DNA of 50,094 nucleotides from Planctomycetota bacterium (lineage in GTDB: Bacteria; Planctomycetota; UBA1135; GCA-002686595), in the NCBI GenBank assembly GCA_016220085.1, contig JACRIN010000007.1, positions 1 through 50,094 of the forward strand, written 5' to 3'. The number at the start of each line of letters is the position of its first letter. The first letter of the stretch is position 1. The notes beneath the pieces were generated by a model. That model worked only from the letters and a program-made list of their open reading frames with translations. It did no database searches and was not told the origin of the DNA. Both the position numbers and the translations under genes were made by a program. Shown one piece after another: positions 31,173 through 39,384 of the stretch.

Positions 31173-32126
31173 TCACTCGAAGAACGGCGCGTCCTTCGCG
31201 ATCAGCACCTGGCGCTGCGAGCTCGAGATGGACATGTCCATCTCGAAGCCCTTGCCGGACTCGCCGCCGGCCGACATGTGCATGTCCATGGTCGTGTCCA
31301 TCAGCATCTCGACGAGCCGCCCGTTCTCGAGCGCGAAGTACATCACGCCGCTGATCGTCGGCGACTCGATCGAGAGCTCCATCGGGACCGCCTGATCGGC
31401 GGAAGGCTCGAGCGACATCGTCCCGGCGACCGAGATCTTCGCGCAGCGGCTGCCGGCGTGCTCTTCGACGCCCGTGAACGTGTTGTCGAGCGAGATCTTC
31501 AGGGAACCGAACATCGGGAGCTTCTGCTCGACCGTCCGATTCCACGCGTGACCGGCCTCGATCGCGTCGGTGGGGAAGACGTTGAGCTCGACCAGCTTGC
31601 GCATCGAGTCCTCGGTGAACATTTCCTTGAGCATCGCCGTCGGGTCGCCCGGTTGCGCGGTGCCGAGGCCGTCGAACGCGTCCGCGAGCATCGCGTCGAC
31701 GCCGGAGAGCGCCGCGACCCGGCCGGTCGGCTCGAGCTTCATGCCGAGTTTTGCCCCGAGCATCGGTTCGAAGATCTTGGCGAGGCGCGAATCGTTGCGC
31801 TTCGCGGCTTCGCCGGTCAGCGTCGAGTCGTAACTCATCGCCGCGGGCCCGCCGTTCTCGAGGCGGATCGCCTCGTAGCGCAGCTCGAGATCGGCGGTGC
31901 CGTCGGTCGCGACCGCGCTGACGTCCTGGCGGATGACGAACGCGGAGTTGTTGGTGATCTCGCCGATCATCTCGCTCTCGATCGTCTGATCTTGCGTGAT
32001 GCGGTAGCGGAGGGACTCGCCCGTGGCGAGCTTCCAGCGCAGCGCGACCCGATCTTCGAGGGAAGAGGCGGTCGCACCGAGCGCGAGGACGGCGAGCAGC
32101 GAGGCGGAACGGAGCACGGTGTTCAT
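31173..32126 (-). CDS. Secreted DUF6263-like protein of unknown function
   Basis: The 317-residue product starts at an ATG (32124-32126) with an AGGAG nine to thirteen bases upstream; an ATG ten codons earlier lacks that site. A signal peptide (MNTVLRSASLLAVLALGATA) precedes a region with LRWKLATGESLRYRITQDQT, the type of opening seen in DUF6263 proteins of planctomycetes, and a beta-rich body. The C-terminal part is unusually rich in Met (ML MDTTMDMHMS, FEMDMSISS), which could matter for metal or oxidant contact but is unproven. No catalytic motif is visible. It should be periplasmic or outer-membrane associated. It is separated by 69 bases from the methyltransferase gene in the same direction. 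Confidence 0.8.
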   Translation of the reverse strand: MNTVLRSASLLAVLALGATASSLEDRVALRWKLATGESLRYRITQDQTIESEMIGEITNNSAFVIRQDVSAVATDGTADLELRYEAIRLENGGPAAMSYDSTLTGEAAKRNDSRLAKIFEPMLGAKLGMKLEPTGRVAALSGVDAMLADAFDGLGTAQPGDPTAMLKEMFTEDSMRKLVELNVFPTDAIEAGHAWNRTVEQKLPMFGSLKISLDNTFTGVEEHAGSRCAKISVAGTMSLEPSADQAVPMELSIESPTISGVMYFALENGRLVEMLMDTTMDMHMSAGGESGKGFEMDMSISSSQRQVLIAKDAPFFE

Positions 32127-32154
32127 GGTCGGATTCTCCTGGGAACGACGAGGC

Positions 32155-32184
32155 ATGCTAAACGCGCGGCGATCGGGAAGCGAA
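32155..32184 (-). promoter_or_regulatory. Candidate promoter of the DUF6263-like gene
   Basis: On the minus strand TTCGCT (32184-32179), an 18-base spacer and TAGCAT (32160-32155) precede the AGGAG site and ATG at 32126. TAGCAT is the same -10 as in front of the hydrolase gene at 23,032. Confidence 0.35.
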
Positions 32185-32195
32185 CCGACGCGCGT

Positions 32196-32870
32196 TCAAC
32201 GGCGGTAGACGGCCCGGAAGCGGCGCAGCGGCATCTGCTCCCCGGTGACCACGTCGAGGAAATCGGTCCGCGCGAGCCCGAGCGCCTCGAAGCGCGCGAG
32301 TTCGGCCTGCGTCAGCGGCAAGGGGAGTTCTTCGACGTTTTCGTGCACGTCGGTGCCTCTCGTGACGACCAGCAGCGTGCCGCCCGGGGCGACGAACGTC
32401 GCGATCGGCTCGAACGCGCGCTCGCGCACGCCGAGCGGCAACGCTTGGAGCGTGTAGCACTCGAACACGAGATCGAACGCGCTGCGCCACTCCGCGGGCG
32501 CCGCGAAGAGATCCGCGACGCGGTATTCGACGCGCGACGTCGGGAAGCGGCGGCGACACCACTCGATCGCCGTCGGCGAGAGGTCGAACGCGGTGACCGC
32601 GAAGCCGGCGCGCGCGAGGCCCTCGGCGTCGTCGCCGAGTCCGGCGCCGACGACCAGCGCGCGGCGTCCGGTCGCGCCGATGCCGTCCACGCGCTCGCGC
32701 GCGAGCCAGTCGGCGAGCAACGGGTGCGGCTCGTCGTCGGCCCAAGGCACGTGCTCGGCGTCGCCACGCGCCTCGACGTACAGCTTCTCGAACCAACCGA
32801 GCGCGTCGCCGCGCGCGCGGTGTTCCTTGGCGAGCTCTCTCGCGCGTTGGCGGGCGTCGTCGCGGGTCAT
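32196..32870 (-). CDS. Class I SAM-dependent methyltransferase
   Basis: The 224-residue product is a Rossmann-fold methyltransferase, of the small thiopurine-methyltransferase-like type by size and layout. It has an N-terminal helical part (GDALGWFEKLYVEARGD, then VPWADDEPHPLLADWL), motif I ALVVGAGLGDDAEGLARAGF (about residue 65), the acidic end of strand 2 in VTAFDLSPTAIEWCRRRFP, motif DLFAAP and a motif IV-like FDLVFECYTLQALP. The ending RFRAVYRR is complete. The 'HPLLADWL' and 'W...LY' pattern is common in TPMT-like enzymes that methylate small thiols, selenium or tellurium compounds; this is inference. Its ATGA overlap with the TlpA-like gene stop indicates co-translation, with possible link to thiol redox chemistry. 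Confidence 0.88.
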   Translation of the reverse strand: MTRDDARQRARELAKEHRARGDALGWFEKLYVEARGDAEHVPWADDEPHPLLADWLARERVDGIGATGRRALVVGAGLGDDAEGLARAGFAVTAFDLSPTAIEWCRRRFPTSRVEYRVADLFAAPAEWRSAFDLVFECYTLQALPLGVRERAFEPIATFVAPGGTLLVVTRGTDVHENVEELPLPLTQAELARFEALGLARTDFLDVVTGEQMPLRRFRAVYRR

Positions 32871-34108
32871 TTGCGTTCCTCGGAGAGCAGTCGTTCGATC
32901 CAACGCTCGAAGTCCAGGCGCAGCTTGTCGTGCGCGGGCCCGGTCGCGGGTCCGCTGTAACCCTGGTGGACGGCGAGCACGCTTCCGTCGCGGCGCACGA
33001 ACAGCGTCGTCGGATACGCGCGCACCTTGTCGAGCAGCGGGAACGCCTTCGACGCCTCCGCCTTGTCCGACAGACCGCCGACGAAGAGCGGGTACTCGAG
33101 CTTCCAACGCTCGCGGTAGCGCTTCACCTGCTCGGCGTCGCGCGCGAACTCGCCGGTGAGCTCGAACGCGATGCCGGCGACGCGCAGACCGCGGTCGCGG
33201 AAGCGGCGGTCGAGCTCGGCGAGGTACGGTGCTTCGTCGTTGCAGTTCGGACACCACGTGCCGAAGAGCTGGACCAGCCGCGGCGCGTCCTTCAGCTCGC
33301 CCTCGTCGAGCGAACGCACGCCGCCGTCGAGCCCTCGGAATCGCAGGTCCGCGAGCTTCGCGGTCGCGTCGACGCGCGTGAGGCCGAACGGATCGGGCAA
33401 CCGCGCGTCGGGATCGAGCGTCGCCGTCCACGTGTCGTGCCAGGTCGCTCCGGACCAGAAGTCGCCTTCGAGCGTGCGCTCGCCGGTCCACCGCGCACGG
33501 AAGAGGAACGCGTGTGCGCCGTCGAAGCACGAGAGCGTGACCGGTTGTCCGCGTGCGTTCCGCGCGTCGTCGAGCACCGTCAAATAGCGGTAGTCTCCTG
33601 TCGTCGTCAGCACGGTCGCGCGCAGCGCCGCGGATTCGCGCGAGAACGTCAGCACCGCTGCCTCTCGCTCGGAGGCGAAGTGCATGGCCCAGCGGCTCGC
33701 CTCCAACTCGCGACGCACCGTGCCGGGCGGACCGGCAGGGTTTTGTCCGCCGGGACCGCCGATGGTGACGGCGCGGAACGGGAGCTCGGTGACGCGCTCG
33801 GGGCCGGAGCGCTTCGTCCACTTGCCGGCGAGCGCTTGCTCGTGCCCGAGCCGCGCGACGACGCGCGAGTCATAGTGGGGGAACTCGATGCGGAGCTCGC
33901 CGTCCTTCCAGGTCACGTCCTCGACGGCGATGCGCTCGTCGGCATTGACCAGGACCGCCGACCAATCGTCGCCGTTCCTGGCGAGCTCGAGCCCGAACTC
34001 GAGATCGCCGCCCAGGGTCTCTAGCGCGCCGCGCCACGCGCCGGTGCGCGGCGCGGGATCTTGCGACGCGACGCACGCCGCGAGCAGCAACGGGATCCAC
34101 ATGCGCAC
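32867..34108 (-). CDS. TlpA-like thioredoxin-fold lipoprotein
   Basis: The 413-residue product has a lipoprotein signal MRMWIPLLLAAC with lipobox LAAC, so it should be anchored in a membrane facing the periplasm. Residues about 20-250 are a beta-rich domain seen in planctomycete and Bacteroidetes TlpA-family proteins (GAWRGALETLGGDLEFGLEL, GKWTKRSGPE). From about 255 to the end is a thioredoxin domain with active site WCPNC (Trp285, Cys286, Cys289) and cis-Pro segment YPTTLFVRRDGSV. It should reduce or exchange disulfides of exported proteins. The start could also be the ATG two codons downstream. It overlaps the methyltransferase gene by four bases and lies 27 bases from the convergent-sense SixA gene's end. 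Confidence 0.93.
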   Translation of the reverse strand: MRMWIPLLLAACVASQDPAPRTGAWRGALETLGGDLEFGLELARNGDDWSAVLVNADERIAVEDVTWKDGELRIEFPHYDSRVVARLGHEQALAGKWTKRSGPERVTELPFRAVTIGGPGGQNPAGPPGTVRRELEASRWAMHFASEREAAVLTFSRESAALRATVLTTTGDYRYLTVLDDARNARGQPVTLSCFDGAHAFLFRARWTGERTLEGDFWSGATWHDTWTATLDPDARLPDPFGLTRVDATAKLADLRFRGLDGGVRSLDEGELKDAPRLVQLFGTWCPNCNDEAPYLAELDRRFRDRGLRVAGIAFELTGEFARDAEQVKRYRERWKLEYPLFVGGLSDKAEASKAFPLLDKVRAYPTTLFVRRDGSVLAVHQGYSGPATGPAHDKLRLDFERWIERLLSEERK

Positions 34109-34135
34109 GAGCCTAGCCGAACTCGAGCACGGCGC

Positions 34136-34615
34136 TCAATCGCGCCCGAGCTCCGCGAGCGCCGACGGCGGCCAGAACGCGGCGAGGCGCATCGCGCCGG
34201 GCGCGAGCTCGCCCTCGAGCTTCGCGACCGCGCCCTTCTTGAACGCGAACGAGCTCGCGTACGCGCGTTCGCCGACGACGAGCCACGCGGCGAGCTCGCT
34301 CATCCACGGCTCGTGGCCGACCAGGCCGACGCGCAGGCCGGTGCAGCGCGCGAAGAGCTCGGTCGACGGATCGCGCGCGAGCTCGCTCGCGACGCGCGTC
34401 TCGCCCGCGACGAGCTTCGAGAGCAGATCGGCGGTCTCCATCGCGCGCAGCAGCGGGCTGTGCAGCAACTGGTCGAACTCGACGCCGAGGCGCTCGAGCC
34501 CGCGGGCCGCGCGCGCGACTTCGCGCCGTCCGCGCGGCGTCAGCGCGCGGGCTTCGTCGCGGCCGCTCGGCGCGCGCTCCTCGGCCTCCGCGTGACGGAT
34601 CAGGTAGAGCTCCAT
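34136..34615 (-). CDS. sixA: SixA-type phosphohistidine phosphatase
   Basis: The 159-residue product is a small histidine phosphatase. The catalytic LIRHAEAEE motif is at residues 5-13, with Arg and His as in the RHG family; the second His is in GLVGHEPWMSELAAWL near residue 108, and a DQLLHSPLLRAMETADLL segment gives the RxxxTA-like helix. Length matches SixA (about 160). Its start A is shared with the stop of the CHAD gene (TGATG), so the two are co-translated. SixA enzymes remove phosphate from histidine of phosphotransfer proteins; beside CHAD, ppk and ppx it may act in phosphate or polyphosphate balance, which is inference. Confidence 0.93.
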   Translation of the reverse strand: MELYLIRHAEAEERAPSGRDEARALTPRGRREVARAARGLERLGVEFDQLLHSPLLRAMETADLLSKLVAGETRVASELARDPSTELFARCTGLRVGLVGHEPWMSELAAWLVVGERAYASSFAFKKGAVAKLEGELAPGAMRLAAFWPPSALAELGRD

Positions 34616-35343
34616 CAGACTTTCTCCTTGCGTCGGTAGTGCCGCGCGAGTTCGAGCCGCGCGCGCGCGACGCGCCGTTCGAGGTCGCGGTCCGCCGCGG
34701 CGAGGAACTCGGCGAGCTGGGACGCGCACGGACACTCGCACGCGAGGCGGCGCGCGACCGAGACGTCGTTGAGCAGGCCGAGCGACTCCTGCAACGCCTT
34801 CAGCGCGTCGACGTCGCGTCCGAGCCACTCGTCGGCGTAGCGCAGGCGCCGCAGCGCGCGCCGCACCGCGTGGAACGCGTCCGCGCCCGACTTCGGATCG
34901 AGCGCGCGGTGTGCACGGCGCTCGGCGCGCACGGCGAGCCGCTCGCGGCGCTCCGCGGCGTCCTCGCGCGCGAGCTCCGGCACCCAGCGCCAGCCTTCGA
35001 GCAGCGCGCGCAACCGGGGGCTCTCCAGCGCCTCGATCAAACCGGCGCGCGCGACCAGCCGCTCGCCGACGAGCCATTCCGCGAACGGGGCGGGGAGCTC
35101 GCGCTCGAGCAACACGTCGAGGTCGCGCACCGCCGACGCGCGTTCGCGCAGCCAGCGCAAGTCGTCGCGCAAGCTGCGGCGCGCCGCGAGCCGCAGGTAC
35201 GTCTCGAGCCGCGCGGCGGAGACGCGCACCTGGTGCACGCCCTCGCGGTTCAGGCCGGCCCGCGCGATCGGCAGGTGCCGGTTCAGGTGCTCGAGCCAGC
35301 GCTCGGGCCGCAGGGCTTCCGTGGGGCGGATCGACTTCTGCAC
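34615..35343 (-). CDS. CHAD-domain protein
   Basis: The 242-residue product starts at a GTG (35341-35343) preceded by AGGA; further upstream the frame has no plausible start before running into ppk. It is an alpha-helical, strongly basic CHAD domain with conserved histidines and arginines: EGVHQVRVSAARLETYLRL near residue 40, DLDVLL, and HAVRRALRRLRYADEWLG near residue 160, then LGLLNDVSVARRLA. CHAD domains bind inorganic polyphosphate and often sit beside ppk, ppx or CYTH genes, as here. It is divergent from ppk1 and coupled to SixA. It is shorter than two-repeat CHAD proteins of about 300 residues but keeps both histidine-bearing halves. Confidence 0.92.
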   Translation of the reverse strand: MQKSIRPTEALRPERWLEHLNRHLPIARAGLNREGVHQVRVSAARLETYLRLAARRSLRDDLRWLRERASAVRDLDVLLERELPAPFAEWLVGERLVARAGLIEALESPRLRALLEGWRWVPELAREDAAERRERLAVRAERRAHRALDPKSGADAFHAVRRALRRLRYADEWLGRDVDALKALQESLGLLNDVSVARRLACECPCASQLAEFLAAADRDLERRVARARLELARHYRRKEKV

Positions 35344-35512
35344 GGTCCTGCAGTTTCTTCCCTTCGCGCACCGTCCGCAAGGTCGCCGACGCGCGTTGGA
35401 ACAAGGGAAGATCAAGGCGGCGCCTCCTCGTGTCGATGCGGGGCCCCCGTGCGTCGTTCGGGGACCCGAGCCGATGCTCGGACCCGAGCTTCGCCTCGAT
35501 ATCCTCTTCACT
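35344..35512. promoter_or_regulatory. Divergent CHAD/ppk promoter region
   Basis: This 169-base gap separates the divergent CHAD and ppk starts. TATCCT (35500-35505) ends seven bases before the ppk ATG and could drive a nearly leaderless transcript, but no clear -35 box is seen. No palindrome resembling a Pho box was found. Confidence 0.3.
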
Positions 35513-37816
35513 ATGCCGCAACTGTCGTCGTCGGACCTGCGCGACCCGAGCCTGTACATCAATCGCGAGCTCTCGTCGCTGGAGTTCAACGCTCGCGTGC
35601 TCGAGCAGGCGAAGGATCCGACCGTGCCGCTGCTCGAGCGACTGCGCTTCCTCTCGATCTCGTCGACCAACCTCGACGAGTTCTTCGAGATCCGCGTGTC
35701 CGGCCTGAAGCAGCAGATCGCGCACGGTGCGACCGCGACCGACGCCGATGGGCTGTCGCCGCAGCAGACGATGGAGCGCATCGGCGAAGGCGCGCACGGT
35801 CTCGTCACCGAGCAGTATCGGGTGCTCAACGAGGTGCTGCTGCCCGAGCTCGAGCGCCAGCACATCAAGATCTGGCGCCGCGGCGTTTGGACGCCGCGCC
35901 AACAGAAGTGGATCCGTCGCTTCTTCCTCAGCGAGGTGCTGCCGGTGCTGACGCCGGTCGGGCTCGATCCCGCGCACCCGTTCCCGCGCGTGCTCAACAA
36001 GAGCTTGAACTTCATCGTCTCGCTGCAAGGCCAGGACGCCTTCGGTCGGACCAGCGGCATCGCGGTGGTCCAGGTGCCTCGCTCGCTGCCGCGCCTCATC
36101 CCGCTGAAGGGCGGCGATGGCGTCGGGCACGACTTCGTGTTGCTCTCTTCGATCGTGCACGCGCACATCGGCGAGATCTTCCCGGGCCTCGAAGTCACCG
36201 GTTGCTACCAGTTCCGTGTCACGCGCAACAGCGACCTCTGGGTCGACGAGGAAGAGACCGACGACTTGATGCGCACGCTGAAGGGCGAGCTCACGTCGCG
36301 CAACTTCGGCGAGACCGTGCGCCTCGAGGTCGCGAAGAGCTGCCCGGACGAAATGGCGCAGTACCTGTTGTCGACGTTCGACCTCGAGCCCGGCGACCTC
36401 TACCGCGTCGACGGCATCGTCAACCTGCACCGCGTCGCCGCGATCTACGACATGGTGCCGCGCCCCGACCTCAAGTACGCGCCTTTCATGCCGCGCGTGC
36501 CGCGTCGGATCGAGGAGCGCTCCGACCTCTTCGAGGCGCTGCGCAAGGGCGACGTGCTGCTGCACCATCCGTACGACTCGTTCACGCCGGTGGTCGAGCT
36601 CGTGCGCCAAGCCGCCGCCGATCCCGCGGTGCTCGCGATCAAGCAGACGCTCTACCGCACCGGCGCCGATTCGCCGATGGTCGACGCGTTGATCGAAGCG
36701 GCGCGCGCCGGCAAGGAAGTCACCGTCGTCGTCGAGCTGCGCGCGCGCTTCGACGAAGCCGCGAACATCAACCTCGCGACGCGGCTCCAGGCCGCCGGCG
36801 CCAGCGTCGTCTACGGGATCGTCGGGTACAAAGCGCACACGAAGATGCTGCTGGTCGTGCGGCGAGAAGGACATCGGTTGCGCCGCTACGTGCACCTCGG
36901 CACCGGCAACTACCACTCGAAGACGTCGCGCGCGTACACCGACATCGGGTTCTTGACGTGCGACCGCTCGATCGGCGACGACGTGCACAAGCTCTTCAAT
37001 CAGCTCACCGGCCTCGGCAAGGTCGGGCGGATGAAGCGCGTGTTGCAGTCGCCGTTCACGCTGCACAAGGCGCTGCTCGGAGCGATCGACCGCGAGGCGA
37101 AGTTCGCCGTCGCGGGCCGCCCGGCGCGGATCATCGCGAAGATGAACTCGCTGACCGAGCCGCGGATCATCCAAGCGCTCTACCGCGCGTCGCAGGTGGG
37201 CGTGCAGATCGACTTGATCGTTCGCGGCATCTGCTGTCTGCGTCCAGGCGTCCCTGGGATCTCCGAGGGCATCCGCGTGCGCTCGATCGTCGGCCGCTTC
37301 CTCGAGCACAGCCGCATCTTCTATTTCCGCAACGACGGCGACGAGCAGCTCTTCTGCGCCAGCGCCGACTGGATGCAGCGCAACTTCTTCTGGCGCGTCG
37401 AGACGTGTTTCCCGATCGACGACCAGCGTCTGCGCCAGCGCGTCGTCTCGGAATGCCTCGAACCGTATCTCGTCGACAATGTGCAGGCGTGGCTGCTCGG
37501 CCCCGACGGCAAGTACCGGCGCGCGCGTCCCGGCAAGGAGAAGGCGCGGATCGCGCAGGAGCTCTTGCTCGAGCGTCTCTGCGGCCTAACGCACGTCGAG
37601 CTGGATCCCGACCGTTTGAAGAAGGCGGACCTCCTCCTCGAGGTCGGTCCGCGTGAGCGCGTGGTTCTCGAGCCAACGCTTGGGAAAGGCGAGCTCGAGC
37701 GTGCCGCGTCGCGCCGCAAGGTGAACGACCGGAAGCGGCTTGGGACTCCGACTCCGATTGAGGCGGACCGCGAGGCGGAGCACGACGACGAGGCGCAGGA
37801 GCAACGCCGCGCGTGA
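35513..37816 (+). CDS. ppk1: Polyphosphate kinase 1
   Basis: The 767-residue product is Ppk1, which makes polyphosphate from ATP. Start at 35513 (MPQLSSSDLRDP) gives the N-terminal domain beginning SLYINRELSSLEFNARVLEQ. Both catalytic histidines are present, His442 in YKAHTKMLLV and His461 in YVHLGTGNYH, with the same 19-residue spacing as in E. coli (435 and 454). Metal/phosphate-site segments AIKQTLYRTGADSPMV and VVVELRARFDEAANI are intact. The family normally ends near residue 690, at about QELLLERLCGLTHVELD; here the frame continues 77 residues in an Arg/Glu-rich tail that is exactly antisense to the 3' end of ppx, so the tail is probably a lost stop codon rather than a functional domain. 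Confidence 0.97.
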   Translation: MPQLSSSDLRDPSLYINRELSSLEFNARVLEQAKDPTVPLLERLRFLSISSTNLDEFFEIRVSGLKQQIAHGATATDADGLSPQQTMERIGEGAHGLVTEQYRVLNEVLLPELERQHIKIWRRGVWTPRQQKWIRRFFLSEVLPVLTPVGLDPAHPFPRVLNKSLNFIVSLQGQDAFGRTSGIAVVQVPRSLPRLIPLKGGDGVGHDFVLLSSIVHAHIGEIFPGLEVTGCYQFRVTRNSDLWVDEEETDDLMRTLKGELTSRNFGETVRLEVAKSCPDEMAQYLLSTFDLEPGDLYRVDGIVNLHRVAAIYDMVPRPDLKYAPFMPRVPRRIEERSDLFEALRKGDVLLHHPYDSFTPVVELVRQAAADPAVLAIKQTLYRTGADSPMVDALIEAARAGKEVTVVVELRARFDEAANINLATRLQAAGASVVYGIVGYKAHTKMLLVVRREGHRLRRYVHLGTGNYHSKTSRAYTDIGFLTCDRSIGDDVHKLFNQLTGLGKVGRMKRVLQSPFTLHKALLGAIDREAKFAVAGRPARIIAKMNSLTEPRIIQALYRASQVGVQIDLIVRGICCLRPGVPGISEGIRVRSIVGRFLEHSRIFYFRNDGDEQLFCASADWMQRNFFWRVETCFPIDDQRLRQRVVSECLEPYLVDNVQAWLLGPDGKYRRARPGKEKARIAQELLLERLCGLTHVELDPDRLKKADLLLEVGPRERVVLEPTLGKGELERAASRRKVNDRKRLGTPTPIEADREAEHDDEAQEQRRA

Positions 37817-39085
37817 CGGCTCGAAGGCGGCGAAGGCCTCCTTCTCCAGCTTGCGGCGATGCGCGCCGAGCAGCGCGGCGAGCTCGGCTTGATCGCCGCG
37901 CGAAAAACCCGGCATGTCGCCGTTTTGCGCGAGGTACGCGCCGTGGCGGTGGTAGCCCGAGTACGCGACGGACAGCCCGATCTCGAACAGGCGCGCCGCC
38001 CAAGCGAGCAGCCGCCGCGACGACTCGACGGGCAGGTTCCAGTCGTCGGCGACCTGCTCGAGCAACGCGAGCGCCGTGCGCTCGACGCGCGCCGCGTGTT
38101 CGAGGTCGACGTTCCAGCGCTGTTGCCACGCACGGATCGTCCGCTCGCGCGCGTCGTCGTGCATGCTGCGGCCGGCGAGGTCGTAGAGCACGCCCTCGCG
38201 CAACGCGCCTTCGGCGACGTCGAGGCGCTCGAGGCGGAAGCTCTTGAAGATCGCGTTGACGATCGCGAAGCCCCCGCCGATCAAGCCCGCGCGATCGGCC
38301 GCCAGGCCCTCGAGCTCGAGCTTCGAGGCGTGGCCTGCGGCGAGCAGTTCCTTCCGCAGTCGCTTCAAGCCCTTGCGCGTGATGCCGCCGCCGCTCCAAC
38401 CGTTGGTGCGCAGCACTTCCTCGATCGCGAGGATCGTGCCCGAGGAACCGACGCACGTCTCCCAGCCGAGGCTCTTGTAGCGGCGTCGGATCGGGGAGAG
38501 CTCCAGGCTCGCGGCGATCTGCGCGCGCTTCAAGCTCTCGCGCGTGATCGCTCCGTCGGAGAAGAATCGCGACGCGTACTCGACGCAGCCCATCGCGAGC
38601 GAATCCATCGCGAGCGGCTCGAAGCCGTCGCCGAGGATGCACTCGGTCGAGCCGCCGCCGACGTCGACGACCAACCGCCGCCGATTCTCGTCCGCGAGCG
38701 AGTGCGTGACGCCGAGGAAGATCAGGCGCGCCTCCTCGCGGCCGGAGACGACTTCGATCGGGTGTCCGAGCGCCCGTTCCGCGCGCTCCAGGAACTCCGG
38801 CGCGTTGCGGGCGACGCGCAGCGTGTTGGTGCCGACCGCGCGCACGCGCGACGGCGAAAACTCGCGCAGGCGCTGGCCGAAACGCTCGAGCGCCTCCAAG
38901 GCGCGCGCCTCGGGCTCCTTGCGGATCTTGCGCTCCGGTCCGAGGCCTTCCGCGAGGGCGACGCGCTCGCGCAGCCGATCGAGGACCAGGAGCTGGCCGT
39001 GGGAGAGCGCGGCGACCAGCAGGTGGAAGCTGTTCGACCCCAGGTCGACCGCCGCGAAGGAGGCCTCGTTCTTCCTGACTGCCAC
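37586..39085 (-). CDS. ppx: Exopolyphosphatase / GppA family
   Basis: The 499-residue product, starting at a GTG (39083-39085), is a Ppx/GppA phosphatase of the ASKHA fold that removes phosphate from polyphosphate or pppGpp. It has the first phosphate loop FAAVDLGSNSFHLLV (about 10-24), RAVGTNTLRVARN, the second loop LVVDVGGGSTECIL (about 140-153), and a C-terminal HD-type helical domain (AYSGYHRHGAYLAQNGDMPG, near residue 375). The ending LTRTDLEEEVRLLQTVGIQL is that of normal family members, so its stop is genuine. It converges with ppk and overlaps it by 231 bases. Whether it prefers polyphosphate or guanosine pentaphosphate cannot be said, but the locus favours polyphosphate. Confidence 0.96.
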   Translation of the reverse strand: MAVRKNEASFAAVDLGSNSFHLLVAALSHGQLLVLDRLRERVALAEGLGPERKIRKEPEARALEALERFGQRLREFSPSRVRAVGTNTLRVARNAPEFLERAERALGHPIEVVSGREEARLIFLGVTHSLADENRRRLVVDVGGGSTECILGDGFEPLAMDSLAMGCVEYASRFFSDGAITRESLKRAQIAASLELSPIRRRYKSLGWETCVGSSGTILAIEEVLRTNGWSGGGITRKGLKRLRKELLAAGHASKLELEGLAADRAGLIGGGFAIVNAIFKSFRLERLDVAEGALREGVLYDLAGRSMHDDARERTIRAWQQRWNVDLEHAARVERTALALLEQVADDWNLPVESSRRLLAWAARLFEIGLSVAYSGYHRHGAYLAQNGDMPGFSRGDQAELAALLGAHRRKLEKEAFAAFEPSRAALLLRLVVVLRLAVRLNRSRSPKPLPVVHLAARRGTLELAFPKRWLENHALTRTDLEEEVRLLQTVGIQLDVR

Positions 39086-39105
39086 GTGTGACTCGCTCGC
39101 TCGTC

Positions 39106-39111
39106 TATACT
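39106..39111 (+). promoter_or_regulatory. TATACT -10 box in the ppx/FmdB divergent gap
   Basis: A near-consensus TATACT lies 38 bases before the FmdB-like start. The same bases read leftward give AGTATAG toward ppx (start 39085), so the 64-base gap may hold back-to-back promoters. No clear -35 box is seen on the plus strand. Confidence 0.4.
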
Positions 39112-39149
39112 GTGAAGCTCGCCTTCATACAACGCACTTCGAATCCGCC

Positions 39150-39383
39150 ATGCCGCTCTACGTCTACGTCTGTCCGCGCTGTCAGCACCGTTTCGAGGAG
39201 CTCGTCTTCGGGTCGGAAGAGGTTCGTTGCCCCGAATGCAGCTCGAAGGACGCCGAGCGACAGCTCTCGACGTTCTCCGTGCGCGGCCAAGCCTCGCAGC
39301 CGGAGTTCGAGTGTCCGCCGCAGGGTTCGTGCGGCAGCTGCGGCGATCCGCGCGGCCCCGGCGCGTGCGCGATGGACAACTGA
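39150..39383 (+). CDS. FmdB-family zinc ribbon protein
   Basis: The 77-residue product begins MPLYVYVCPRCQHRFEEL, the standard FmdB-family opening, with two CxxC pairs (CPRC at 8-11 and CPEC near 28) forming a zinc ribbon. The second half is the usual flexible tail ending in SCGSCGDPRGPGAC. The family is annotated as putative regulatory protein; its biochemical role is not established. It is divergent from ppx and immediately followed, two bases after its stop, by the left end of an inverted-repeat element. Confidence 0.93.
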   Translation: MPLYVYVCPRCQHRFEELVFGSEEVRCPECSSKDAERQLSTFSVRGQASQPEFECPPQGSCGSCGDPRGPGACAMDN

Positions 39384-39384
39384 C

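Noticed and set aside
30437..31354. Plus-strand frame containing the 19-bp repeats as a repeat protein gene
   Set aside because: Not called as a gene because the repeat is not a multiple of three, the end overlaps a real gene in antisense, and no motif is recognised; kept only as a weak finding.
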